From positions 6,019,001 through 6,083,000 of the forward strand of contig CP050293.1 of NCBI GenBank assembly GCA_014189435.1: DNA of 64,000 nucleotides, in the 5' to 3' direction. The notes under the pieces are model-generated. The model did not search any database. It was given only the letters and a program-made list of their open reading frames with translations, and was not told where the DNA came from. Origin of the DNA: Mesorhizobium loti (lineage in GTDB: Bacteria; Pseudomonadota; Alphaproteobacteria; Rhizobiales; Rhizobiaceae). Of the stretch, positions 17,654-26,363 are shown in pieces; the stretch's first letter is position 1; each line of letters begins with the position of its first letter. The position numbers were made by a program, and so were the translations under genes.

Positions 17654-18634
17654 ATGAAGATCACCATCTTCGGCGCCGGCGCGATCGGCGGCTATCTCGC
17701 TGCCAAGCTGGCGATCACTGGGCGGACCGATCTTTCGATCGTCGCGCGCGGCGCGCATCTGGACGCGATCAAGGCAAATGGCCTGCGCCTGATCGAGGAT
17801 GGCCAGGAGATTTCCGTCCCCGTCCGGGCCGCCGCCAAGGCCGAGGAACTTGGCGTCCAGGATTATGTGGTGCTGGCGCTGAAGGCCCATTCGCTCACAC
17901 CCGCGCTTGACCAGATCGCACCGCTGCTTGGGGACCAGACCGCCGTCGTCACCATGCAGAACGGCGTGCCGTGGTGGTATTTCCACGGCGTCGGCGGGCC
18001 GCTCGAAGGCACCAGGCTGAGTGCGGTCGATCCGGGCGGCGCGATCTGGCAGCGGATCGGGCCGCAGCGCGTTATCGGCTCGGTCGTCTATCCCGCGGTC
18101 GAGGTCGATGCGCCGGGCCTCATCCGCCATGTCGAGGGCAAGCGCTTCTCGCTCGGCGAACCCTCGGGCGAGCGCAGCGAACGGGTCACACTTCTGGCCG
18201 AGGAGATGGTCAAGGCCGGGCTGCAGGTGCCGGTGCGCGACGACATTCGCAGCGAAATCTGGGTAAAACTGTGGGGCAATCTCTCCTTCAACCCGATCTC
18301 GGCACTGACCGGCAGCACGCTGGCCGCGATCGTTGCCGACGAGGGCACCCGCACGCTTGCCCGCACCATGATGCTGGAGGCGCAAGCGATTGGCGAAAGC
18401 CTCGGCGTGCGTTTTCCCATAGCGGTCGACAGGCGCATCAAGGGCGCCGGCGATGTCGGCGAGCACAAGACCTCGATGCTGCAGGACCTCGAGCGCGGCC
18501 GCCCGATGGAGATCGACGCGCTGGTGAGCGCGGTGCAGGAACTTGGCCGGCTAACAGACAAGCCGACGCCGACCATCGATGCCGTGCTGGCGCTGGTGCG
18601 CCGGCTGGCGGTGGAGCGCGGGTGTTATGGGTGA
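17654..18634 (+). CDS. 2-dehydropantoate 2-reductase family protein (PanE-like)
   Basis: A 326-residue NADP-dependent reductase. The N-terminal Rossmann site is GAGAIGGYLAAKLA, followed by VLALKAHS and TMQNGVPWW. The C-terminal helical domain contains the conserved KLWGNLSFNPISALTG, whose Lys is the catalytic residue of the family. Ketopantoate reduction for pantothenate synthesis is the classic reaction, but catabolic clusters often carry PanE paralogues acting on other 2-oxo acids. The ATG is three bases after the broken ligase's stop, so this is the last gene of that transcription unit. Confidence 0.88.
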   Translation: MKITIFGAGAIGGYLAAKLAITGRTDLSIVARGAHLDAIKANGLRLIEDGQEISVPVRAAAKAEELGVQDYVVLALKAHSLTPALDQIAPLLGDQTAVVTMQNGVPWWYFHGVGGPLEGTRLSAVDPGGAIWQRIGPQRVIGSVVYPAVEVDAPGLIRHVEGKRFSLGEPSGERSERVTLLAEEMVKAGLQVPVRDDIRSEIWVKLWGNLSFNPISALTGSTLAAIVADEGTRTLARTMMLEAQAIGESLGVRFPIAVDRRIKGAGDVGEHKTSMLQDLERGRPMEIDALVSAVQELGRLTDKPTPTIDAVLALVRRLAVERGCYG

Positions 18635-18753
18635 TGGGGCTTAGGGGTAAATCAGAGCCGTGGCATGAGAGCGCGACGTTCTTCTCACGCCACAGTCGAT
18701 GAGGGGCTGCGACGCCCTGCTCGTGGAGCAGGGGGCCACCTGGCGCGCCCCGG

Positions 18754-19167
18754 TCACTTCACGGAAAAGTCGACCGCTTCCTTCACCGTGCCGTCAACGG
18801 CGATCTGCACCTGATAGGTGCCGACCGGCCAGCCGGCATCCGGCTTGCTCACCGAGGAGTCGACATGGTTTTCGATCACGCCGATTTCGAAGCTGACCTC
18901 GTCGATTTTGTAGTTCGCCGGCGCGACACCGCCCGAATCCACCGAAATCCAGCTCACGGTGAGCTTCGATCCCGAGGCCACCGCGTCGGTCAGATCGGCG
19001 GAGAGGAAGATCTTGGCCGTGTCCGGCGCAAATGTCGCCTGAGTCTCTTTTGCGTCCTTGCTTGCGGACAGCACGATGTTTTCGAACCCTTCGGCCTGCG
19101 CGTGCACGGCGAATGCTCCAACCGCCACCAGGGCAGCTGCCCCTATCATCATCGACCGAATGCGCAT
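18754..19167 (-). CDS. Small exported protein of unknown function
   Basis: 137 residues. A clear Sec signal peptide, with basic start, hydrophobic stretch MIGAAALVAVGAFA and cleavage after HAQA, is followed by ~110 mature residues rich in Val, Asp and Ser. The spacing suggests an all-beta fold (IFLSADLTDAVASGSKLTVS, then YQVQIAVDGTVKEAVDFSV). It contains no Cys. I do not recognise the family. It would be periplasmic or secreted. The GWPVGTYQVQIAVDG motif is like that in periplasmic beta-sandwich proteins. It stands alone between opposite-facing clusters. Confidence 0.7.
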   Translation of the reverse strand: MRIRSMMIGAAALVAVGAFAVHAQAEGFENIVLSASKDAKETQATFAPDTAKIFLSADLTDAVASGSKLTVSWISVDSGGVAPANYKIDEVSFEIGVIENHVDSSVSKPDAGWPVGTYQVQIAVDGTVKEAVDFSVK

Positions 19168-19369
19168 GCTTTTCCCCTTGGATTGAAACCGCCGCCCGCG
19201 TCCGACTCATGTGGCGCGGGCCCACAACCGCTCTGTAGAATGCGAGGCCAGGGGTTGTCCATGGAGCCGCTGATGAACAGCACGGTCAGGCGCAACGCCT
19301 CCTGCGCGGGCGGATCAACCGCATCCGATCGATCTGGAGCTGATCCGGCTGGCGACTTGCCGCGTTCGA
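19168..19369. other. Gene-free space upstream of the small exported protein
   Basis: About 200 bp between the exported-protein gene and the end of the ABC ATPase gene. It should contain the exported protein's promoter. I found no convincing ORF, RNA or terminator. Confidence 0.4.
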
Positions 19370-21133
19370 TCAGCCCTCGGCGGCGACGAGATGGCCGTTG
19401 CCGACATCCCTTAGCGCCAGTTTCAACGGCGCCTCGCCGATCCTGCGGGTGGCGCTCGGGATCTCCTGATCGAGGCGGGCGAAGCGGCTTCTTCGCTGCG
19501 CGGGATCGGGCACCGGCACGGCTTCGATCAGCCGTCTGGTGTAGGGATGGCGCGGATTGGAAAAGACCTGGTCGCGCGTGCCCATCTCGACGATCTGGCC
19601 GAGATACATGACGGCGACGCGGTCGGAGATGTTCTCGACCACGGCCATGTCGTGCGAGATGAAGAGATAGGCGACGCCAAACTCGCGCTGCAGCTCCTTC
19701 AGCAGATCGAGCACGCGCGCCTGCACCGAGACGTCGAGCGCCGAGACGCTCTCGTCGGCGACGATCAGCTTCGGCCGCAGCGCAAGCGCACGCGCGATGC
19801 AGACGCGCTGGCGCTGACCGCCGGAGAATTCATGCGGATAGAGCTCCATCTGGTCGGCGGACAGGCCGACGCGCTCGAACAGCGCCGCCACACGCTGGCC
19901 GCGCTCATCCTTAGAGGCGATGCCATGGATCAGCAGCGGCTCGGCGACGAGGTCGCCGACACGCATGCGCGGATCGAGCGAGGCGTAGGGGTCCTGAAAA
20001 ATCATCTGCACGTCGCGGCGCACCGCCTTGCGTTCGTCGCGGCCAAGCCCCGACAGATTGCGCCCGCCAATGACGATGTCGCCGCTGTAGGGCACCAGCC
20101 CGGCCAGTGCCTTGGCTGTGGTCGACTTGCCGCAGCCGGATTCGCCGACCAGCGCCAACGTCTCGTTGGGTGCTATCGAGAAGCTGACACCTTCGACAGC
20201 GTGAACGCGACGAGTGACCCGGCCGAAGAAGCCGCCATGCAGGTCGAAGCGGACATGCAGGTCCTTGACCTCGGCGACATTGGCTGGCGTTGCCGCCTCG
20301 ACATCCCTGGATTCCTGGCGGCCGACGCCACTGCCGATACGCGGCACTGCGGCAAGCAACTCGCGCGTGTAGTCCGCTTGGGGCGCGGCAAAAATATCCG
20401 ATGTCTGTCCCTCTTCGACCATGCGGCCATGTCGCATGATGATGACGCGGTCGGCCATCTCGGCAACCACGCCCATGTCGTGGGTGATCAGGATGACGCT
20501 GGTGCCGTGCTGGCGCTGCAGGTCGCGCAGCAGCTCCAGCACCTCGCCTTGCACGGTGACGTCGAGCGCCGTCGTCGGCTCGTCGGCGATCAGCACGTCC
20601 GGCTCGAGCGCCAGCGCCATGGCAATCATCACCCGCTGGCGCATGCCGCCGGACAGTTCGTGCGGAAATTGCTTTAGCCGGCTTTCGGCTTCCGAAATGC
20701 GCACCGCCTTGAGCGCCTCGATGGCGCGCTGTCGGGCCTGCGCCTGTGACAGGCTGGTGTGCGCCTCGATGGATTCGGTGAGTTGGCGGCCGATCGACAG
20801 CACCGGGTTGAGCGAGGTCATCGGCTCCTGGAAGATCATGGCGATGCGGTCGCCGCGAATGCGACGCATCCGGCGCTCGTCGAGCGTTGCCAGGTCGGTT
20901 TCGCCAAGACGGATTTTGCCATCGGATATGCGCGCCGCCGGTTGCGGCAGCAATTGCATGATGGCCAGCGCGGTCATTGACTTGCCGGAGCCGGATTCGC
21001 CGGCGATGCACAGCGTTTCGCCGCGCGCCAGCGTCAGTGAGAGGTTGGAGACGACCTCGCGCGAACCGTCCTCGCCACGCACGCTGACGGAGAGATTGGC
21101 GATGTCGAGGATGGGCCTTGTTTCGCCGGTCAT
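19370..21133 (-). CDS. Peptide/amide-type ABC transporter ATPase with two nucleotide-binding domains (DppD-DppF fusion)
   Basis: 587 residues with two complete ATPase domains. Domain 1 (about 1-270) has GESGSGKS, LSGGMRQRVMIA and LIADEPTTALD; domain 2 (about 295-560) has [24 protein letters not shown] and IVADESVSALD. Fused DppD-DppF proteins of this length (GsiA-like) energise importers of peptides, nickel or small amides. It is the last gene of the minus-strand operon, separated from the amidase gene by a repeat element. It supplies the only ATPase for the two permeases upstream. Confidence 0.92.
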   Translation of the reverse strand: MTGETRPILDIANLSVSVRGEDGSREVVSNLSLTLARGETLCIAGESGSGKSMTALAIMQLLPQPAARISDGKIRLGETDLATLDERRMRRIRGDRIAMIFQEPMTSLNPVLSIGRQLTESIEAHTSLSQAQARQRAIEALKAVRISEAESRLKQFPHELSGGMRQRVMIAMALALEPDVLIADEPTTALDVTVQGEVLELLRDLQRQHGTSVILITHDMGVVAEMADRVIIMRHGRMVEEGQTSDIFAAPQADYTRELLAAVPRIGSGVGRQESRDVEAATPANVAEVKDLHVRFDLHGGFFGRVTRRVHAVEGVSFSIAPNETLALVGESGCGKSTTAKALAGLVPYSGDIVIGGRNLSGLGRDERKAVRRDVQMIFQDPYASLDPRMRVGDLVAEPLLIHGIASKDERGQRVAALFERVGLSADQMELYPHEFSGGQRQRVCIARALALRPKLIVADESVSALDVSVQARVLDLLKELQREFGVAYLFISHDMAVVENISDRVAVMYLGQIVEMGTRDQVFSNPRHPYTRRLIEAVPVPDPAQRRSRFARLDQEIPSATRRIGEAPLKLALRDVGNGHLVAAEG

Positions 21134-21162
21134 CGCAGGGATAGCCCTGCAACGGATTTATT

Positions 21163-21324
21163 CCGGCGCACCCCCCCACCCGGACCTTCGGTCCGACCTC
21201 CCCACAAGGGGGAGGTAGGGCGCCGGAGTTTTACCCTCCCCCTTGTGGGGGTCCGAAGGACGGGCGAGACCCGTGGCTCGCCCCGGCAAGTCGCTGCAAA
21301 GCAGCGGGGTGGGGGTGCGGCGCC
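21163..21324. repeat. Intergenic inverted-repeat element, family B copy 1
   Basis: About 160 bp with GC-rich ends: GGCGCACCCCCCCACCC at the left, mirrored by GGGGTGGGGGTGCGGCGCC at the right. A large inner palindrome runs CCCCACAAGGGGGAGG ... CCTCCCCCTTGTGGGG. It lies inside the amide operon between the amidase and ATPase genes, where its RNA form would be a stable hairpin that may alter relative expression. A shorter related copy is at 58426-58477. Confidence 0.82.
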
Positions 21325-21330
21325 GACCTC

Positions 21331-22275
21331 TCATTCAAACACGCAGCGCGGGAAGTAGAACGACACCACCCAGTTCGGCATGTCGACGATCTCGCTGATG
21401 CGCAGGTCGCCGCACACCGAGGCCAGCATATAGGCTTCGACCGGATCAAGCTTGTACCGACCGGCGAGCAGGTCGACCATCTGGGCGACCGCCTCCCTGG
21501 CGCCGGTCATCAGGTCCGGGCCGATGCCGGTCGTCACCTCATAGCCCTTGGCGTCGAGATGGCGCGTCACCGGGCCCGACGTGGTGAAGCGCGGCGTCTT
21601 CAGCCTGGCGTCCTTGACCAGGTCGAGCTTGAGCACGACATCCATCGGGCTTTCGATCGCCGTGCCGCAGACCTCGCCATCACCCTGCGCGGCATGGGTA
21701 TCGCCGACCGAAAACAGCGCGCCCGCCACCTCCACCGGAAGATAGAGCGTGGTGCCGGCAGCGAGATCGCGGATGTCGAGATTGCCACCGACCCGCCTTG
21801 GCGGTACCACCGAATGGTGACCCTTTTCCGCCGGCGCGTTGCCAATGGTGCCGGCAAAGGGTTTCAGCGGCACGCGAGCATTCTTGCCTAATAGCGCCGG
21901 CTCCAGCGAGGTGGCGTCATATTTCCAGATGTTCAGCGCCGGCTCCTTGAAGTCGTCGGCGAGCAGGCCAAAACCGGGAATGTTGGCCGTCCAGCCGAAG
22001 CCGGACGGTTTGAACATCTCGATCGTCACCTTCAGCGCGTCACCCGGCTCGGCACCCTCGACGAAGATCGGCCCAGTGACCGGATTGACCTTGGCGAAGT
22101 CGAGCTTGGCGACGTCGGCAACCGTGCTGTCGGGCCTCAGCTGGCCGCCGCCGGCATCGAGGCACTGGAACTCGATGGTCGAGCCGGGCGCCACCCGCTC
22201 GGCCGGGGCAAACGAATTGTCCCAGCCGAAATGGTGATGGCGCCCGTGGATGGTGTAGTCGCAGTTATTGCACAT
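21331..22275 (-). CDS. Acetamidase/formamidase family protein
   Basis: A 314-residue member of the FmdA/AmdA family of metal-dependent short-chain amidases, which release ammonia and a carboxylic acid. The start CDYTIHGRHHHFGWDNS, the GDTHAAQGDGEVCGTAIE motif and the GREAVAQMVDL-like C-terminal region (AREAVAQMVDLL here) are diagnostic. It is cytoplasmic, with no signal peptide. The ATG at 22275 overlaps the end of the binding-protein gene by 11 bp, so the two are translationally coupled. With AmiC/AmiR and an importer in the same operon it should hydrolyse the amide that is sensed and taken up. Exact substrate (formamide, acetamide or larger) is inference. Confidence 0.92.
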   Translation of the reverse strand: MCNNCDYTIHGRHHHFGWDNSFAPAERVAPGSTIEFQCLDAGGGQLRPDSTVADVAKLDFAKVNPVTGPIFVEGAEPGDALKVTIEMFKPSGFGWTANIPGFGLLADDFKEPALNIWKYDATSLEPALLGKNARVPLKPFAGTIGNAPAEKGHHSVVPPRRVGGNLDIRDLAAGTTLYLPVEVAGALFSVGDTHAAQGDGEVCGTAIESPMDVVLKLDLVKDARLKTPRFTTSGPVTRHLDAKGYEVTTGIGPDLMTGAREAVAQMVDLLAGRYKLDPVEAYMLASVCGDLRISEIVDMPNWVVSFYFPRCVFE

Positions 22276-23908
22276 CTTTTACGTACACATTGTCATAGTT
22301 GATAAAGACATGGACCGGATCGACATAGAGGTTGTCTGCGCCGCCCATGCGTGCGGATTTCATGCTGAAGCGTTGCTCGTTGAAGACCGGCGCCCAGGGC
22401 GCGTCTTCCATGATCTTGTCGTAGATCGAGCTCCACATTTTGTTGCGCTCTTCGGACTTTGCCGGATCGGTTATCGAGTCGGCCTCGGCCGCCTTGGCGT
22501 CGAGATCCTTGTTGCAATACCATGACCAGTTCCAGCCGCCAGGAACCGCACCGGCGCAGCCGAGGATCGGGCCGTAGAAGTTTGAGGGATCGGGAAAATC
22601 CGCGATCCAGCCCATGCCGCCAGACCAGATCATCGGTGCGCCGGCCTTGTCGCCGCCAGCGGCAATCACATTGGCCTGGGCCAATGCCTGGATGCTGGCC
22701 TTGATGCCGACGGCCGCCAGATCCTGCTGGATCGCCTGGGCGATGCGCGGGTTGGGATCGGTGTTCATGGCGAACAGCTGGGTGTCGAAACCATCGGGAT
22801 GACCGGCCTCGGCAAGCAGCGCCTTGGCCTTGGCGACATCATAGGGATAGCCCTTGTATTCCTTGTCGTAGCCCGGCATCGACGGCGGCAGCGGCTGGTT
22901 GGCTGGCACCGCACGGTTGTTGATGATCTGGACGATACGCGCCTTGTTGATCGCCATGTTGACGGCTTGCCTGACCTTCACATTGTCGAAGGGCGCCATG
23001 GTGGTGTTCATGGTGATGTAGCCGGTGTGCAGCTGGCCGCCTTCGACGACGCGCGCCTTCTGCTCGGGATCGGCCATCACCTCCTGGAACTTTGCCGGTG
23101 GAATGCCATCGAGGGGCAGGTCGATCTCGCCTTTCTGCATGCGCAGAAGCGCCACGATCGGCTCCTGGCCAACCTCGAAGGTGATCTTGTCCAGATGCGG
23201 CAGGCCCTTGTGCCAATAGTCCGGGTTGCGCACGAAGACGATGCGCTGGCCGAGTGTCCACTCGGCCAGCTTGAAGGCGCCGGTGCCGACCGGATGCTTG
23301 CCGAAATCGGCGCCGTATTTCTCGACCTCCTCCTTCGGTACGACATGCGCGAAGTTGATGGCCATGACATGCAGGAAGGTGGCGTCGGGCCGGCTCAGCT
23401 CGAACTTGACCGTATAGGGATCGACGACCGTGACGCCCGAGAGGCCATCCGCCTTGCCGGCGGCGACCTCGTCATAGCCCTTGATCGAGCCGAAGAAGCC
23501 GGCGCCCGGGCTCTGGGTCTTCGGATTGGTGACGCGGTCGAGCGAATATTTCACATCGTCGGCCGTCATCTCGCGGCCATTGTGGAATTTTACGCCATGG
23601 CGCAGCTTGAAGGTGAAGGTCTTGCCGTCGGGCGAAATTTCGTAGCTTTCGGCGAGGTCGGGCTTCAAATTGGTGGTGCCCGGTTCGTAGTCCATCAGCC
23701 CGTCGAACAGGCTCTTGATCATCGACCAGTTCTGCCAGTCATAGCCGATCGCCGGGTCGAGCGTAGTGACGTCGTCCTTGTACGTGGCAATGATCTCCCC
23801 GCCTTGCTTGGCGTTCGGATCGACGGCGTCTTCGGCACGTGCACTTGCCATGCCGAGCATCAGCGCCAGCGCCGATGCCGCTACCGTGGATGCGAGAAAC
23901 TTTTTCAT
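22265..23908 (-). CDS. Peptide/amide ABC transporter substrate-binding protein (family 5)
   Basis: 547 residues. A signal peptide ends at about residue 25 (MLGMASARAED), and the mature protein is the family 5 extracellular solute-binding type, with GKTFTFKLRHGVKFHNGREMTADDV split here as TFTFKLRHGVKFHNG and REMTADDVKYSLDRV. Such proteins bind di/oligopeptides but also small charged compounds. It is encoded after both permeases and immediately before the amidase, which it overlaps, fitting delivery of an amide-containing ligand. Confidence 0.92.
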   Translation of the reverse strand: MKKFLASTVAASALALMLGMASARAEDAVDPNAKQGGEIIATYKDDVTTLDPAIGYDWQNWSMIKSLFDGLMDYEPGTTNLKPDLAESYEISPDGKTFTFKLRHGVKFHNGREMTADDVKYSLDRVTNPKTQSPGAGFFGSIKGYDEVAAGKADGLSGVTVVDPYTVKFELSRPDATFLHVMAINFAHVVPKEEVEKYGADFGKHPVGTGAFKLAEWTLGQRIVFVRNPDYWHKGLPHLDKITFEVGQEPIVALLRMQKGEIDLPLDGIPPAKFQEVMADPEQKARVVEGGQLHTGYITMNTTMAPFDNVKVRQAVNMAINKARIVQIINNRAVPANQPLPPSMPGYDKEYKGYPYDVAKAKALLAEAGHPDGFDTQLFAMNTDPNPRIAQAIQQDLAAVGIKASIQALAQANVIAAGGDKAGAPMIWSGGMGWIADFPDPSNFYGPILGCAGAVPGGWNWSWYCNKDLDAKAAEADSITDPAKSEERNKMWSSIYDKIMEDAPWAPVFNEQRFSMKSARMGGADNLYVDPVHVFINYDNVYVKDVQ

Positions 23909-23942
23909 TTTTATGTTCCCTTTCTCTGTTCGGTTTTCATTT

Positions 23943-24863
23943 TCATCTGAGCTTGATGCGGGGGTCGATGAAGGGCGCGATGATGTCGGCCAAGAGATTG
24001 CCGAGCACGATGGCGAAGGCCGACACCAGCGTGACGCCCATGATGATCGGGATGTCGACGCGCTGGATGGCCTGCCAGGCCAGCTGGCCGATGCCGGGCC
24101 AGCCGAACACGCTTTCGACGACGACGATGCCGCCCATGAAGATGCCGATGTCGATGCCGATCATGGCGATGACCGGCAGGATGGCGTTGGGCAACGCGTG
24201 GCGGAACAGGATGGCGCGTCGCGCCAGACCCTTGGCGCGGGCGGTGCGCACATAATCCTGGCGCAGCACGTCGATCATCGACGAGCGCATCATGCGGGCG
24301 TACCAGCCGGCGCCGAGTATGCCCATGGTCAGCGACGGCAGCACCAAATGACGCCAGGTGCCGTAGCCGCCGATCGGAAACCAGCTGAGCCGCACGGCAA
24401 AGACGTAGAGCAGCAGCAGGCCGACGACGAATTGCGGTGCCGAGACGCCGACGAAGGAGGCGACCATCAAGGTCTGGTCGGTGGCGGTGCCTCGCTTGAC
24501 GGCCGCTATCAGGCCCATGCTGAGGCCGAGCAACAGCTCGCACAGGATGGCGCCAACCATCAGCAACAGGCTGGCCGGCAGCCGCGAGACGATCAGCTCC
24601 GTGACCTCGGAGCGCTGGATGTAGGAGCGGCCAAGATCGCCGCTGATGAGCTTCGTGAGATAACGCCAGTACTGGACGACGAAGGGCTGATCGAGGCCGA
24701 GCTGCTGGCGGATGTTCTCGACCGTCTGCGGCGTGGCGCTGCGGCCGGCGATCTGGCGCACCGGGTCGGCCGGCAAGAGATAGAGCAGCGCGAAGGTGAT
24801 CAGCGAGACACCGAGCAGGATCAGCAGTGACTGGATCAGGCGGCGGCCGAGATAGGCGATCAT
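23943..24863 (-). CDS. ABC transporter permease, DppB type
   Basis: 306 residues with six predicted helices. The N-terminal LGRRLIQSLLILLGVSLITF and the DPVRQIAGRSATPQ loop are typical of DppB/OppB. The EAA loop DYVRTARAKGLARRAILFRHAL contacts the ATPase. The ATG at 24863 overlaps the DppC-type gene's stop (ATGA). Confidence 0.93.
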   Translation of the reverse strand: MIAYLGRRLIQSLLILLGVSLITFALLYLLPADPVRQIAGRSATPQTVENIRQQLGLDQPFVVQYWRYLTKLISGDLGRSYIQRSEVTELIVSRLPASLLLMVGAILCELLLGLSMGLIAAVKRGTATDQTLMVASFVGVSAPQFVVGLLLLYVFAVRLSWFPIGGYGTWRHLVLPSLTMGILGAGWYARMMRSSMIDVLRQDYVRTARAKGLARRAILFRHALPNAILPVIAMIGIDIGIFMGGIVVVESVFGWPGIGQLAWQAIQRVDIPIIMGVTLVSAFAIVLGNLLADIIAPFIDPRIKLR

Positions 24864-25768
24864 GCCCGGCCCCTTTGCGTCGGATCGAGGATGTCACGCA
24901 GCGCGTCGCCGATCAGGTTGAAGGCCAGCGCCAGCGCCAGGATCGCGGCACCCGGGAAGAACACCAGCCAGGGCGCGGCCTGAAAATAGGTCTGGTTCTC
25001 GAAGATGATGTTGCCCCAGGACGCCGTCGGCGGCTGCACGCCGATGCCGAGGAAGGAGAGCGTTGCCTCCAGCAGCACCGTGGTCGAGATGCCGAGCGTG
25101 CCCCAGACGATGATGGTCGGTAAGAGATGCGGCAAGATGTGGCGAAACAGGATGCGCGGCGCGCCGGCGCCGATGGTGCGTTCGGCATCAATGAATTCGC
25201 GTTCGGCCAGCGATGAGGTCTCAGTGTAGATGACGCGCGCGGTCTGCACCCAGTTGACCAGCGCGATGACCATGGCGACGATCCACAGGCTGGGCTCGAA
25301 CACCGCCGCCAGGCAAATGGCGAGCAGCAGCGCTGGAAAGGCCATCATCAAATCGGTGAAGCGCATCAGCGCGCTGCCGATCCAGCCGCGGAAATAGCCG
25401 GCAACAACGCCGACCAGCGTGCCTATGAACAGCGCCACGCCATTGGCGACGATGCCGATGATCAGCGAGGTGCGGGCGCCGTAGAGGATGCGGGTCAACA
25501 GGTCGCGGCCAAGCAGATCGGTGCCCAGCCAGAATTTTGCATCCGGCGGCAGTGGCGATCCCTCGATGGTCAGGCCGTCGAACATCTGCTCGTTGGGGTC
25601 GTAGCCGGTCAGCCATGGCGCCAGCACGGCGCCGGCAACGACAATGGCGACGATCACCAGCCCAAGCAGCGCCAGACGGCGCCTGGCCAGCCGGCGCCAG
25701 ACGCCGGCGCGCGGCTTGATCGGCATGCGCCCTGGTGCGGTGAGATCAGGCGCGATGGGACTGGTCAT
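24860..25768 (-). CDS. ABC transporter permease, DppC type
   Basis: 302 residues, six predicted helices. The N-terminal RLARRRLALLGLVIVAIVV and the TDLLGRDLLTRILYGARTSL motif are characteristic of DppC/OppC, with the C-terminal FNLIGDALRDILDPTQRG. I chose ATG 25768 (AAGG upstream); a GTG at 25798 is also in frame. The start lies inside the 3' end of the amiR-like gene, so regulator and transporter are translationally coupled. Confidence 0.92.
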   Translation of the reverse strand: MTSPIAPDLTAPGRMPIKPRAGVWRRLARRRLALLGLVIVAIVVAGAVLAPWLTGYDPNEQMFDGLTIEGSPLPPDAKFWLGTDLLGRDLLTRILYGARTSLIIGIVANGVALFIGTLVGVVAGYFRGWIGSALMRFTDLMMAFPALLLAICLAAVFEPSLWIVAMVIALVNWVQTARVIYTETSSLAEREFIDAERTIGAGAPRILFRHILPHLLPTIIVWGTLGISTTVLLEATLSFLGIGVQPPTASWGNIIFENQTYFQAAPWLVFFPGAAILALALAFNLIGDALRDILDPTQRGRA

Positions 25769-26363
25769 CGCCGCCTTCTTCCCCCGTTGCTTCTTCACTT
25801 GTCATCGCCACGATCCGGCGTGCCGCGTCCTCGACGCTGATCTGCCAGCTCATCGCCAGTGAGCGCAGCTGCGCATAGGCGCGCTCGTCATCGCTGCCTT
25901 TCGACAGAGCCGCCACAGCGCGCACGATGGTCTGGCGCTCGGCGACACGCTGGCGCAACGACGCAATTTCGCCGGCTAAATGCTTGCGTGCCTCAAAGCT
26001 CTGCCTGGCGATCAGCAACGCGCTGTAGACGCCGGCATTGCCGACCGGTTTCAGCAGTTGCGCATCCGCCTTGTGCGACAGCGCCCATTCGATGCGGCCC
26101 GGCGCCTCGGAACCGATCAGTGCCACCAGCGGCATCGGTGCTTCACCCGGTTTCCACGGGAATTGCTCGTCGAAGCCGAGATCGGCGTCGAAGAAGACGA
26201 AATCGGCCGCCAGCGCCTCGGGCGGCAGTTCGGGCCAGCAGTCCAGCGTGATCAGGCCGATGGCCGACAATTGCCGGGTGATCGCCTGCACCGTTGGATG
26301 CGGGCGATGCAGGATGAAGGCCCTGGCGCCACCGAGATTGGGGATGCGCGGGGTTCTTGTCAC
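25746..26363 (-). CDS. amiR: AmiR-type ANTAR antitermination regulator
   Basis: 205 residues. An N-terminal pseudo-receiver domain (ARAFILHRPHPTVQAITRQL; FVFFDADLGFDEQFPW) is followed by a coiled-coil (about residues 120-150) and a C-terminal ANTAR RNA-binding three-helix domain, AYAQLRSLAMSWQISVEDAA. In Pseudomonas AmiR binds leader RNA and prevents termination, and is held inactive by AmiC until an amide binds. The gene overlaps amiC by 4 bp (ATGA), so the pair should form the same complex. Where its RNA target lies is not obvious; the leader upstream of amiC is the only sizeable candidate in this operon. Confidence 0.88.
   Translation of the reverse strand: MTRTPRIPNLGGARAFILHRPHPTVQAITRQLSAIGLITLDCWPELPPEALAADFVFFDADLGFDEQFPWKPGEAPMPLVALIGSEAPGRIEWALSHKADAQLLKPVGNAGVYSALLIARQSFEARKHLAGEIASLRQRVAERQTIVRAVAALSKGSDDERAYAQLRSLAMSWQISVEDAARRIVAMTSEEATGEEGGDDQSHRA

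Noticed and set aside
19168..19369. Small ORFs in the gap before the exported protein
   Set aside because: None has a ribosome site, sensible composition or family resemblance.
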